A stretch of DNA of 64,000 nt from Bacteroidetes bacterium GWF2_35_48. Lineage in GTDB: Bacteria > Bacteroidota > Bacteroidia > Bacteroidales > GWF2-35-48. Both the position numbers and the translations under genes were made by a program. Shown here one piece after another: positions 7,721 to 18,100 of the stretch. The notes beneath the pieces are model-generated. The model was not told where the DNA came from and did not search any database. It worked only from the letters and a program-made list of their open reading frames with translations. The DNA lies in assembly GCA_001769125.1 (NCBI GenBank), contig MEOG01000008.1, positions 1-64,000 of the forward strand, read 5' to 3'. How positions within the stretch are numbered: position 1 is the stretch's first letter; the number at the start of each line of letters is the position of its first letter.

Positions 7721-8287
7721 ATGAATACTTTAAGAGTAATATTTTTTTCCCTGATGGGTATTGTATTATTTCACACTACAACTTACGCTCAAGATAAATA
7801 CATCTGCAAAACAGGTCATGTTTACTTTATTTCAAAAACAGACATTATAGACATTGATGCCGATAATTATAATCTTGCAAGCATCCTGAATACAAAAAAC
7901 GGTGAAGTAATTTTTATGATTCCGATGCGTGGATTTAAATTTAAACTTCCATTGGCTGAAGAGCACTTTAATGAAAATTATATTGAATCAGAAAAATATC
8001 CCCAAGCTAAATTTAAAGGAAAATTTATTAATTTTGACAAAATTGATTTTTCTAAAGATGGACAACAGTATGTTGAGGTAGAAGGAGAAATGAGTATTCA
8101 CGGACAAACAAAAAAAATTAAAGAAGCAGGTATTATTGAAATCCGAAAAGGTGAAATACATGCAAAATCAATTTTAAAAATTGCGCTGCAAGATTATGGA
8201 ATAAAAATTCCTAACCTTGTAATAAATAAAGTAGCTGACATTATTGACGTGAAAATAGATTTAAAATACGAACCATTTACAAAATAA
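7721..8287 (+). CDS. YceI-family periplasmic lipid-binding protein
   Basis: This is a 188-residue lipocalin-like YceI fold with a signal peptide (cleavage near TTYAQ). YceI proteins bind polyisoprenoids or quinone-like lipids in the periplasm. Family features seen are the FMIPMRGFKFKLPLAEEHFNENY region, the strand with KYPQAKFKGKF, and EGEMSIHGQTK. It lies immediately downstream of the DUF5777 barrel, so the two are probably co-transcribed. Confidence 0.88.
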   Translation: MNTLRVIFFSLMGIVLFHTTTYAQDKYICKTGHVYFISKTDIIDIDADNYNLASILNTKNGEVIFMIPMRGFKFKLPLAEEHFNENYIESEKYPQAKFKGKFINFDKIDFSKDGQQYVEVEGEMSIHGQTKKIKEAGIIEIRKGEIHAKSILKIALQDYGIKIPNLVINKVADIIDVKIDLKYEPFTK

Positions 8288-8310
8288 ATATGAAACTTTG
8301 ACTTCGGCAC

Positions 8311-8416
8311 TTCGGCAAGCTCACTTCGGCAGGCTCAACACATCGCAGCGCATCGCAGCGCATCGCTCCGCTCAGTCAGCAGTTGAAACATGAAACCTTA
8401 AACATGAAACCTTAAA
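8311..8416. repeat. Composite short repeats ahead of the DUF4421 gene
   Basis: Words such as cttcggcaagctcacttcggcaggctc and three units of catcgcagcg belong to a family F repeat also seen near 11668-11711, 55745-55795 and 59960-60025. They are followed by a 14-base unit ATGAAACCTTAAAC, repeated at 8390 and 8404. Its third, partial copy supplies the start codon of the next gene at 8418. Confidence 0.6.
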
Positions 8417-8417
8417 C

Positions 8418-9422
8418 ATGAAAAAAATGAAAAAAATATTTATCTCTTCGATATTGTTGCTTTACTGTTTATCGGCTTCCTCTCAGCTTCTCGATAAAAT
8501 TTTCAAAAGAAACCCAGATTCAGTTTATGTAATGCCTTATAAAAATAAAATCACTGCAAAGCCTTTTGTATCGCAACAATTCATGTCTTTGAATTTTATA
8601 GATTTTGATAATGAGTCAAAGAATGTGATCTATAATCCAAATGTTAAATTATATACGGGCGTTGAATTAAACTACAAATTCCTTGGTTTTGCTTTTTCAG
8701 CAAAAATTCCGAGAATAAAATCTATGCAGGCAAAATTTGGGGATACGAAATTTTTTAATTTTAAATTAAATATAACAACTTCTCATTTTGGCGCTGAAGC
8801 TTTTTTTCAGAGATACAACGGCTTCTACCTCTTCAATGCAAAAGATTTTATTTCTAATTTTAGCGTATTAAGCGATACTTTTCCCCAGCAAGAAGATCTA
8901 GGTGTTTACAATTTTGGATTAAGCGCGTACTGGCAATTTTCAAAAAAGATGTCGCTTGCCGCTGCTTTTAACCAGACTCAACGCCAATTAAAAACTGCAG
9001 GTTCGTTTTTTTTCATGACATCTTATCTTCTTTCGGGGATTTCTAATGAAGGAATTCTTGTTCCTGATTCATTTTTAAATACATTACCGCATCTTGCCAG
9101 CTACCGTTCCGGTGTTTACAATACTTTCGCCATTGCTCCAGGATATGGAAAAACTTTTGTTTTTGAAAAGAGTATTTATTTTACTCTTGTCGGTTATGCA
9201 GGCGTAGGCTTGCAGCCTCAATACAACAAATTTGATAATAAATCAGAATTCAAATTTCGTGGAGCATACAAGTTTAATGGTCGTGCTGCAATAGGTTATA
9301 ACGGAGAAATATTTTTTGCATCATTTACTGCTGGCGCAGATTTAACAACAATTAAATTGAGAGATATAAAAATTAATGTAATACCCATGTTCTGGAAAAT
9401 TGGCGCGGGTATGCGATTCTGA
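8418..9422 (+). CDS. DUF4421-family outer-membrane protein
   Basis: A 334-residue exported protein with signal peptide (cleavage near SASSQ). The segment ESKNVIYNPNVKLYTGVELN followed by FLGFAFSAKIP is the conserved block of DUF4421. The rest is alternating beta-strands ending in an aromatic residue (GAGMRF), as in outer-membrane barrels. Function is not established. The start codon lies in a short tandem repeat that also creates two four-codon upstream ORFs (M-K-P-stop). Confidence 0.78.
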   Translation: MKKMKKIFISSILLLYCLSASSQLLDKIFKRNPDSVYVMPYKNKITAKPFVSQQFMSLNFIDFDNESKNVIYNPNVKLYTGVELNYKFLGFAFSAKIPRIKSMQAKFGDTKFFNFKLNITTSHFGAEAFFQRYNGFYLFNAKDFISNFSVLSDTFPQQEDLGVYNFGLSAYWQFSKKMSLAAAFNQTQRQLKTAGSFFFMTSYLLSGISNEGILVPDSFLNTLPHLASYRSGVYNTFAIAPGYGKTFVFEKSIYFTLVGYAGVGLQPQYNKFDNKSEFKFRGAYKFNGRAAIGYNGEIFFASFTAGADLTTIKLRDIKINVIPMFWKIGAGMRF

Positions 9423-9436
9423 GGCAGACTTATTTA

Positions 9437-9601
9437 GTGTCCGTCCATAAAGTCCGATTTCTGCGTTATGCTTACATTTTAGATTAGTCATTTACGGAAG
9501 TAAACTCCTAATATAAAATGCTTCGCACGCATTTCGGCAAGCTCAATGTGTCACCTTGAACTCGAACTTTCTGAATCAGACACTGACATTATAGACTGTC
9601 T
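9437..9601 (+). mobile_element. Family C palindromic element, copy 1
   Basis: Imperfect inverted ends (GTGTCCGTCCATAAAGTC on the left) follow TTATTTA at 9430-9436; a diverged copy of that heptamer lies at 9602-9608. The core is GTCATTTAC-GGAA-GTAAACTCC, held between CATTTTAGATTA and TAATATAAAATG arms that pair. Copies 2 and 3 lie at 29766 and 57415. It fills most of the 307-base gap between the DUF4421 and AOR genes. The remainder (9610-9729) is AT-rich with degenerate tcaacattcaa repeats. Confidence 0.7.
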
Positions 9602-9729
9602 ATATTTATGCAGCGTAATAATTTAATCAATAATCAAAATTTCCATTTTTAAATTAAAAAAATTTCAAAACAACATTCAATATTCAACAAACAATAATCA
9701 ACATTCAACATTTAAAAACATTAAATCAA

Positions 9730-11604
9730 ATGGACTCACAAATTAAAGTATTAATGATAGACAGCGGAACGGGATTTTATAAAATTAACCGCTTCAAAGT
9801 TGGCGATTATTTTGGACCTGTTGATCTCGGGCTGCATTTATCGGCACATCATAACAGTTTAAATATTGGGCCAGGATTATTTGCAGGCTCTATTTTTCCC
9901 GGCTCAAATCGGTTGGTTTTTTCAGGTTTTACTCAATGCTGGGGTGGCTTTTACATTTCATCCATGGGTGGAGCCGGTCTTGTTTTTGATGACCTTGGAA
10001 TTAATATGCTTTCAATTGTTGGGAAAGCAGGATCTCCTTCTATTCTTTATCTGAACCGTATGCATGGAGAAGAAATAGAGGTTGAAGTGCATCCGGTAAA
10101 TATTCAGAAAATATGGAATGAAGGCAGAGGTGGCGTATATTCGCTTCTCGATTATGCTTTGAACCGTTATGGAGAAAAATATGAAAATGATCCGCGAATT
10201 CTCGCTGTGGGTCCATCTGCGTTATCTACTGATTTTGGTTCTGTAGTTTCTGTTCCTGTAAAAAAAGGCGAAAATACGCACGTGGATACATGGGCAGGTC
10301 GTGGAGGCTTTGGCTCAAAACTAATGCAGGAACATGGGATTTGCGCTGTCATTTACGGTGGTACAGCTATAGACATTGACTTCCGGGATCGCAAAGTTGC
10401 AGATGCATGGTTCGAACAAAAATATAATAAAAAACTTGCTGTTGCGGATATTGATGCTACAACAAAATACAGGTATGACCCGAACCTGCAGACAGGTGGT
10501 ACATTGGGAGTAAATTTTGCAACACTTGGCGGCCGTATTATGGCATTTAATTACAAGACCGTTTTTATGGAAGAACAAGACAGGTTGGATATGCACCAAA
10601 AGCTTGTAGTTGATCATTATTTGAAACAATTTAATGAAGAAACAATAGAAAAAAAACAACAGGCAAATTGTGGGGAACCCTGCGCTGCTGTATGTAAAAA
10701 GATGAATAATGAATTTAAAAAAGATTACGAACCTTATCAAACTATGGGTCCGCTTTGTGGAATTTTTGACCAGCGCGCTGCCGAATTATTGAATCACACT
10801 GCCGACACTTTAGGATTTGATGCTATTTCTATCGGAGGAGTTCTTTCATGGTTATTGGAATGTCTTGATGAAAATCTTTTAACGAAAGAAGAACTTAATG
10901 TTTCTGAAAAACCAATTTTTTCACCTGAAGGGTTTGCTGCTTCTACAGATTCTATGCACAATGCTAAAATTTGTATTGAATTATTGAAAAATATTATTGA
11001 AAAAAAAGGAATTTTAAATTTTGAAAACGGTGCGAGATCTGTTGCTCAAAATCTTTCTGCATCGAAAGGTCGTGCAATACTTGATAAATTTGTGTACAAT
11101 GCTTATGCCCGCCGTGGATGGATGGTGCCCAACCAGTACTGGACTCCCGGAGCGCTTTCTCCTATGGCTATAATGGGAAAATATTATATGTATTATGGTA
11201 CTGATTTTATTCCTCCACGTGAGCTTGGACGTAAAAATGCAGAACGAATGCAAAAAGAACTTATTCTTGATAATCTTGGGTTTTGCCGCTTCCACAGGGG
11301 CTGGGCTGAAGATATGATGCCCGACATAATAGAATCTTTATACGGAAAAAAAGAATTATTCCTTTCTAAAATACACAGAGTTTCTTCTCGTATAAATGCT
11401 CGGAATTCTTCTGTTTTCTGGGAGTCACAGCGAAATATTGATTTTGTATATGCTTTCCTAAAGCGTAAACAAACTATTGATAATACGAAAGATTCGGAAT
11501 TAATAAAATGGATTGAATATTTTGAACGAGATAAAAATGGAGCTGCAATGGATTTCTGGTATGAAATTCATAAAGGGACTCATGAAACGCTGAAAGAATT
11601 TTAG
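9730..11604 (+). CDS. Aldehyde:ferredoxin oxidoreductase (tungsten-pterin enzyme)
   Basis: Oxidises aldehydes to carboxylic acids (or the reverse) with ferredoxin, using a tungsten bis-pterin and one [4Fe-4S] cluster; cytoplasmic. The N-terminal domain shows GPGLFAGSIFPGSNRLVFSG and the GGFYISSMGGAGL pterin-contacting region. The cluster cysteines are C314, C318 and C322 (C-x3-C-x3-C, one residue longer in the first gap than the common C-x2-C-x3-C), with C519 in LDNLGFCRF. The length of 624 residues is normal. The gene stands alone between repeat islands, without ferredoxin, pterin-synthesis or tungstate-transport genes nearby. The substrate cannot be assigned. Confidence 0.9.
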   Translation: MDSQIKVLMIDSGTGFYKINRFKVGDYFGPVDLGLHLSAHHNSLNIGPGLFAGSIFPGSNRLVFSGFTQCWGGFYISSMGGAGLVFDDLGINMLSIVGKAGSPSILYLNRMHGEEIEVEVHPVNIQKIWNEGRGGVYSLLDYALNRYGEKYENDPRILAVGPSALSTDFGSVVSVPVKKGENTHVDTWAGRGGFGSKLMQEHGICAVIYGGTAIDIDFRDRKVADAWFEQKYNKKLAVADIDATTKYRYDPNLQTGGTLGVNFATLGGRIMAFNYKTVFMEEQDRLDMHQKLVVDHYLKQFNEETIEKKQQANCGEPCAAVCKKMNNEFKKDYEPYQTMGPLCGIFDQRAAELLNHTADTLGFDAISIGGVLSWLLECLDENLLTKEELNVSEKPIFSPEGFAASTDSMHNAKICIELLKNIIEKKGILNFENGARSVAQNLSASKGRAILDKFVYNAYARRGWMVPNQYWTPGALSPMAIMGKYYMYYGTDFIPPRELGRKNAERMQKELILDNLGFCRFHRGWAEDMMPDIIESLYGKKELFLSKIHRVSSRINARNSSVFWESQRNIDFVYAFLKRKQTIDNTKDSELIKWIEYFERDKNGAAMDFWYEIHKGTHETLKEF

Positions 11605-11607
11605 ATA

Positions 11608-12045
11608 GTGCTTGCAAGAAAACGTCAATTTCTGCGTTACTCTCGACCTGAAAAACAGTCGTTTCGGCTTAGCTCACTTCGACTAGCTCAGCGCATCGCA
11701 ACGCATCGCATGTACATTAGTACACCTGTCTGCCGACAAGCTATCGTGTGGACACAAATATTGAAAAACGACTCCGGAGGAGTCGAATGTTTATAACCCC
11801 GAGCTCAAGCTCGGGGTATAAACGAATGATAATAAAAAGATTTTGGCGGAAAATTTGCACAATATTAATGTATAATCTGACAGTACAATACAATTATGCA
11901 AATTTTGTGACAAAATCAAGCTGATAAAAGATGTGTCCACACGGTAGCTGCCGACAAGGCAGGCTCCTGATTTTCAGGTCTTCGAAAGCCTGTCTGCCAG
12001 CAACAGCCAGGCAGGCCTTGAACTTGACGTTTTTTTTGCAAGCAC
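11608..12045 (+). mobile_element. Family B palindromic element, disrupted by nested insertions
   Basis: The ends GTGCTTGCAAGAAAACGTCAA and their near-complement at the right match the 42421 copy. The core words (GACCTGAAAA, AGTC, ATGTACATTAGTACAC, TCC, TTTTCAGGTC, CCTTGAACTTGACG) appear in the same order but are interrupted. A family F repeat splits GTC/AT at about 11663-11711. A small CTGTCTGCCGACAAGGCAGG palindrome containing family A splits ACAC/TCC. A further palindrome splits AAG/CCTTG near 11990-12017. It starts four bases after the AOR stop codon. Confidence 0.75.
11741..11947 (+). mobile_element. Family A non-autonomous palindromic element, short copy
   Basis: Terminal inverted repeats CTATCGTGTGGACACA and TGTGTCCACACGGTAG (15 of 16 matching) are flanked by TGCCGACAAG at 11731-11740 and 11949-11958. 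It is inverted relative to the 3757-4144 copy. The internal hairpins are kept with different loops (CGACTCC-GGA-GGAGTCG; CCCCGAGCT...AGCTCGGGG). It is inserted in a palindrome that itself interrupts a family B element. Confidence 0.8.
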
Positions 12046-12092
12046 TAAAAGTGTTAAAAAAAGTTTTCTTGTGGGTCTATATATATAAACAC

Positions 12093-12126
12093 AAAAAAAA
12101 AAAGCCACATAAATGTGGCTTTTTTA
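12093..12126. terminator. Bidirectional intrinsic terminator
   Basis: AAAAAGCCACAT-AA-ATGTGGCTTTTTT: a GC-containing stem with A-tract and T-tract on either side. It serves the minus-strand giant gene ending at 12141 and could also stop read-through from the AOR side. Confidence 0.85.
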
Positions 12127-12140
12127 ATGCTTAAAGATCC

Positions 12141-15100
12141 TTACTGTTTAATAAATTTCTTTACAAAAGCAGCACCATTATTATTGACAAAGCGAATCAT
12201 ATAAATTCCGGGTGCTAAATCAGAAATATTTAAAGATAGATTCTCCTTCTCTGATATTTGATTTGAGATAATCTTCCCTACCATATCTGTGATAACAATT
12301 GAACTGTTTTGAGCATTATTAATATATAATACACTCTTTGCAGGATTCGGATAAATGCTGATTTCCTGTGCTTCTAAAGAACTTACACGCGTATCAATGT
12401 CTATAAGCACATCGTCAATAGCAATATTTCCACCTACTTTAAGTGTGTAAATAAATTTCAGGTAACGGGTTGTGCTTGCAGGAACAGATGTAAAGTACTG
12501 ATAAGAGTTTGTAAGGGAATTTTGTGTATCTGTATGTGTGAATAAGCTGGAATATGTAATACCATCAGCTGATTCCATGAGGTCGAATTGATATGCGCCA
12601 CTCAATGAATTTCCTTTCAGATAGTATTCGCAGAAACTTGCAACCGTATCGTAATAAACGAAGAAATTGTCTCCTGTGTTATCAAAACGACCGGAGTTTG
12701 CAGCAAGGTTTCCTGTCGTGTAGAAGCCAAGTCCGAAATTGTACCACCCTGTTGGATATACTGTTCCTGTATCCCATGCATAACTTGTCGGTAATTGTGC
12801 CTGCTGAAGATTTACATTAAATAAATCACTTGTGTCTGCTATAAGTCCTGTTGTTGCAGCAATTATGCTTACTCCAGGCTCAGCAGTATTGTATGTAACA
12901 CCTGAAATTGTTACAGAATTAGATCCCGCGTTGATAATTCCGGTTAACGTTCCACCTAAAATCCCTGTTCCGCTTGCTTTCGATAATGTAATCGTTGTGT
13001 TTGTTGCAACTAGAGCAGGACCATTGTCGTCCCATGATTCAACAACAACATCAAATGGTGTTGCAGCATAAGGATTTGTTCCGTTATTTACAGAAGTGAT
13101 AACAAGTTTTGAAGGTACAGCTATTACATCAAACAAAGGACTGTAGCCGTTAGTAAGAGTTGTTGCATCATCAACTGCCTGTATCTGAACATTAGTTTCA
13201 GCAATATTATAGGACAAACCGTTAATTGTTACAGAGGAAGAACCTGCAGGAATAGTGACGGTAATTGTTCCGGATAATAGTCCACTTCCTTGAGACATGG
13301 ATAATGTAAAATCTGTATTCATTAAACTAACTGTAGGTTGATCCTGAATATCTACGATGCCAACAGTAACAGAGAATGGTGTATTAACAAACACATCATT
13401 CCCATTGTTTACAGAGGTAATAACCAAAGCTTCAGGTTGCGGTGGAACTGCTAATACATTAAATAATTCGCTTGTATCTGATAAAAGCGCAGATGACAAT
13501 TCGCTTGCAATAATGCTTACTCCTGTTTCCTCAATACTATATGTAAGACCTGTAAAAGTAATTGTATGTTCGTTGATATTAATAGTCCCAATAAGCGTTC
13601 CACCAAGATTTCCAGATCCTGTATTAAGAGATAATGTAACAAAGACAGGGCTAGTAGCTGCAGCAATATCTCCATTAACATCTATACTGGAAACAGTTAT
13701 TGAGAAAGGCAATCCTGCATAAACAGGGTTTCCATTGTTAATGGATGTAATAGATAATGCAGTCGGCACAGGAATAATACAATTGATAAGAGGCGCATCT
13801 ACAGCATCAATTTGAAGTGCAGTAACACCAATAGCAGGGTTAACTGTATTTACAGCTCCTGTTGACCAAACACCATCAGCATCAATTGCGCAACCGATTA
13901 ATGATGCGTCTGCTAATGACCGTTGTTCTATTCTGCGGATACCATTCGGGTTTTCGTTAGGAATAATAACTCCCCAGAATCCATCGCTGGTTTCATTATT
14001 TTCGTAAAAATCAGGATACGTTGTTTGCGCAAGAGCTCCATCGCTTTCGATTACGCCTATAGCAATAGGAATACTGCTGCCTGTTGTTTCATCATAAACG
14101 AGTACGAAATTTTTAGGACTTGCCTGTGAAATGCTCCACAAGCCAGTTCCGGCATTTGTTGTTCCTGTTCCATAATTAATAGCTTTCATCGAAGATGGTG
14201 ATATTAAAGCGTGTGCAACGGAAGTTCCGTTATTCCCATCATTCAAAAATATTTTCGTGTAAAGATTATTACCGGGTGTAAATCGGGCATTCCCTGTTGG
14301 TTCAATAATAAACCAACCGGAGTAGCTACCTTCAATATTTGTTGTAAATGTACCAAAAGACCCTGCTGTTGCAAGACTCGGAGTTTGTACTCTGGCAAAA
14401 TTTCCCGATTGATTTATAAAAATAGGAATACCTGCTACAGTTAAAGCATCAGTAGATGTTGCAGATGTATCAACCCTATTAATATATCTGTAAGTTGTCG
14501 CAGGCATAAGGTTCTCAATTTTCAAGAAACAGGCAGCAGGTGTTCGACCGTTATTTATTCCTGAAACAGAAGCGCCTTGTATATATTGAGGCATGTATAT
14601 TTCAGATATTGCAGGAATACCATAAATATATATTGATGGGCTTATTCCATCTGTTAATCCTGTGCTTGATGCACTCATTATAAAGCCTTCAATACTTGAA
14701 TACGTAATATCATCAAATGTTGCAATTCCGTTTACTGCATTTTTTATTAGAGTACCTCCTATTACCGGAGTTCCGGGAGCATCATAAGAATATAATTCCA
14801 AGGTAATTGTACCATTAAAAGTAACATCTGTTATTCCACCACTTGTTTTTGCATGTACTTCAAAACTTGCTAAAGGCGTATTTGTAAATCCTGTAGCAGG
14901 GCAATTCACAAATTCAAGCATGCTGGCCACATCATTCATTGTAAATATATTGCTAGTAGCTGAAGCCAGAACGTCTCCTGAAGTTCTGTTTACAGTAAGA
15001 GAAATGTCTTCCGCTATATTATACAAAATGTTATTAATGATTAAAGAATTTGTGCCTGTCAGAATTATGCCGGAAACCATTCCTGTTAAAGTTCCTGTTC

Positions 15101-18100
15101 CGGTTGCGAGAACAATTTCAATTTCTGTATCAGCAGTTACGTTTGTAGCAATATTATTAATATTTCTTGCTTCTACAGTAAGACTGAAAGCAGTATTTTT
15201 ATATACAGGTAATCCTTCGTTAATAACAGTAACAGCAAGTTTAATTGCCGGAAGCGCCTGATCTGAAATCAAAATATCATCAGAAATATCAGAAGTAAGA
15301 TTTGTTGCAGATGCTTCTATTTTGTACGTATCGTTTGCATCGAATTGAATATCGTCAAATGTTGCAATACCGGCAACAGCAGCTTTTGTCAATGTTCCGG
15401 TCATGATACCTGTTCCCTGATTTACTGCAATAGTAATATCTCCGGTGTAATAAGTATCAACTGAGTTATTATCTCTGAGTGCGCGAACTTCAAATGCAGG
15501 AAGTACAATATTGGGATTTCCTGCAACGGGAACATTTATTAATTCTAATTTCGACGCAAGACCCAGAACTTCGAAAGCATCTGAATTATCTGCGGTTAAG
15601 GCATCTCCGCTTGTAACACTTGCTCCGACAACAACACCTGTTTCTGCAACATTAAGTGTAAGCCCTGTTAATTCTACATGACTTGTTCCCTGAAGAATTG
15701 TTCCTGTCAGCGTACCTCCCAGTGTTCCTGTTCCATTCGTTAATGCTAAAGAAATTTCTGTATCCTGAGTAACTTCTGCAGGAATATTATTTCCATCAAC
15801 AGCATAAACATCCAAAGTAAATGCTGAATTTATAAAAACATCATTTCCATTATTAACAGGAGCAACATATAAGCTTACAGGATAAGTCTGTTTTGTTATT
15901 GTAATATCATCAATTGCAATATTTCCAGCATCTTTTAATGTATAAACAAATTTTACAAATCTTGAGGCTGGTAATAAAGAAACAGCATATTTTGTATAGA
16001 CAGAATTTGAAATAATATTTTCCGTAGAAGTGTGTGAAAACGCTGAAATGTAAGTAATATTATCTACGGATTCTAAAACATCGAAATTATATGCGCCGTT
16101 TAATGAATTTCCTTTCAGGTAATAAATGGCTGAATCTGGTTCGGAATCAAAGCTTATTAATAAATAATCTCCGGTATCGTCAATTCTTCCTGAATTAGCA
16201 GCAATATTTCCAGTCGTGTAACTTCCCAAACCTAAAGCATACCAACCTGTGGGGTAAACTGTAGAAGCATCCCACGCATAAGTTGTAGGCAACACAGCTT
16301 CTTGAGCATTAATTAAAAGCGCATCAGTAGTGTCATTAGCAAGCCCTGTTGAAACTGCTTTTATTTTAACGCCACTTTGAGGTAAGCTGTAAGAAATTCC
16401 TGTAACAGTAACTGAATTTTCACCGTTTAAAATGGTTCCTGTAAGAGTGCCGGAGAGCGTTCCGTTTCCTGTTCCTGTAACAAGAGAAAGTGTAACTAAT
16501 TTGTCTTCGGTTACATTTGCTATATGACCAGCATTATCTTGTGTCTGAATTGTGATTAAAAAAGGAGTAGCTGCATACAAATCAGCAGAATTATTAACAG
16601 ATGTTATAACAAGCTTCGTTGGTACATAAACAGGATCAGAAACAACAATGTCTGTACTATTAATAACTGTGAGGATTCCCGATGTTGCAGAAATAATATA
16701 TGTATCAGCAGCATCAAAAGCAATGTCCGTAAATGTGGCAACACCATTAACAGGTGTTTGTGTCAGCGCTCCTGAAATAGCACCGAAACCGCTTACTTTT
16801 GCAATGGTAATATCTGTTGCATAATCAGTATCTACGCTATTATCCGGACGTTGAGCTTCCACGGTGAAAGCAGTAAGAGCATCTCCAGTTGCTCCAGTTG
16901 CTGGAAGATTTACATAAGCAAGATGATTTGCAGGAAGTAAAGGAACTGATATTACAATGTCTCCGCTTGTTATAACAGGCAAAGTACCAGATGTTGCTGT
17001 AATGGTATAAGTACTTGCAGCATCAAATTGTAAGTTACCGAACGTTGCAACACCTGAAACTGCCGCTACGGTTAAAGTTCCTGTGAGGACTCCTGTTCCT
17101 GTAGCAATTGCAACAGTAATATTTTCGGTATAGTTCAAATCTAACGAATTATCATTTTTACGCGCTTCTACGGTAAATGAGGCAAGATTCTGATTTGTAT
17201 AACCTGTTGCAGGTACACCAACAAATACTAATTGTGTGGCATTTGCAGAAGGATCAGAAATGATAATATTCGTACTTGTAATTTGAGTAAAAGCTCCGGC
17301 ATCTGCATAAACAGTATATGTACCTGCAGCATCGAATGCAATATCATTAAAAGTGGCAACACCATTAACAAAAGCCTGCGTTAATGTTCCTCCAATATTT
17401 CCGGTTCCGCTTGCTATTGAGATAGTGGCATTTCCAACAAATGTATTATCAATACTATTGTCTGTTCTCAGAGCATGAACAGTAAATGAACCGATAGCCT
17501 GACTAGTGAAACCTGTTGTAGGAAAATTAACAATGCTGATATGATCTGCCGGATCAAGAGGTGCTGTCAGAGTAACATCATCAATAGCTACATTCCCTGT
17601 TGCTTTATTTGTAAAAATAAATTTCACATAACGTGATGCAGGTAACAATTTGGCAGCGTATTTTACAAATCCGGTATTTAACAAAGGTTCATTTGACTCA
17701 GAATGATTAATAACATTTGTATACGTTGTGTTATCTACAGATTCGAGTACATCAAAAAGATAAGCACCACTTATTGTTTGTCCTTTTAAATAATAAATAA
17801 CAGAATCTGCTGCTGAATTAAAGCAAACAATAAGATTATCCCCAGTGTTATCAAATTTTCCTGCATCAGGTGCGATGTTGTAGTTGCCTGTTGTTGTATA
17901 TGGGGTTCCCATTCCAAAAGAATACCAGCCTGTTGGTAATGATGTGGAGGTAAGCCAGTCATAAGTAGTTGGAATTGTTGTTGCAATCAAAGGGTCAGAA
18001 ATAACTATATTTCCACTGGTAGCTCCTGTTAAAACGCCTGAAGCTGCGGCAATCGTGTAGGTACCTGCTGCGTCAAACTGCAAATCATCAAATGTTGCAA

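Noticed and set aside
11608-12134. Short plus-strand open frames after the AOR gene
   Set aside because: They are made of nested repeat sequence (families B, A, F) and show no protein-like composition.
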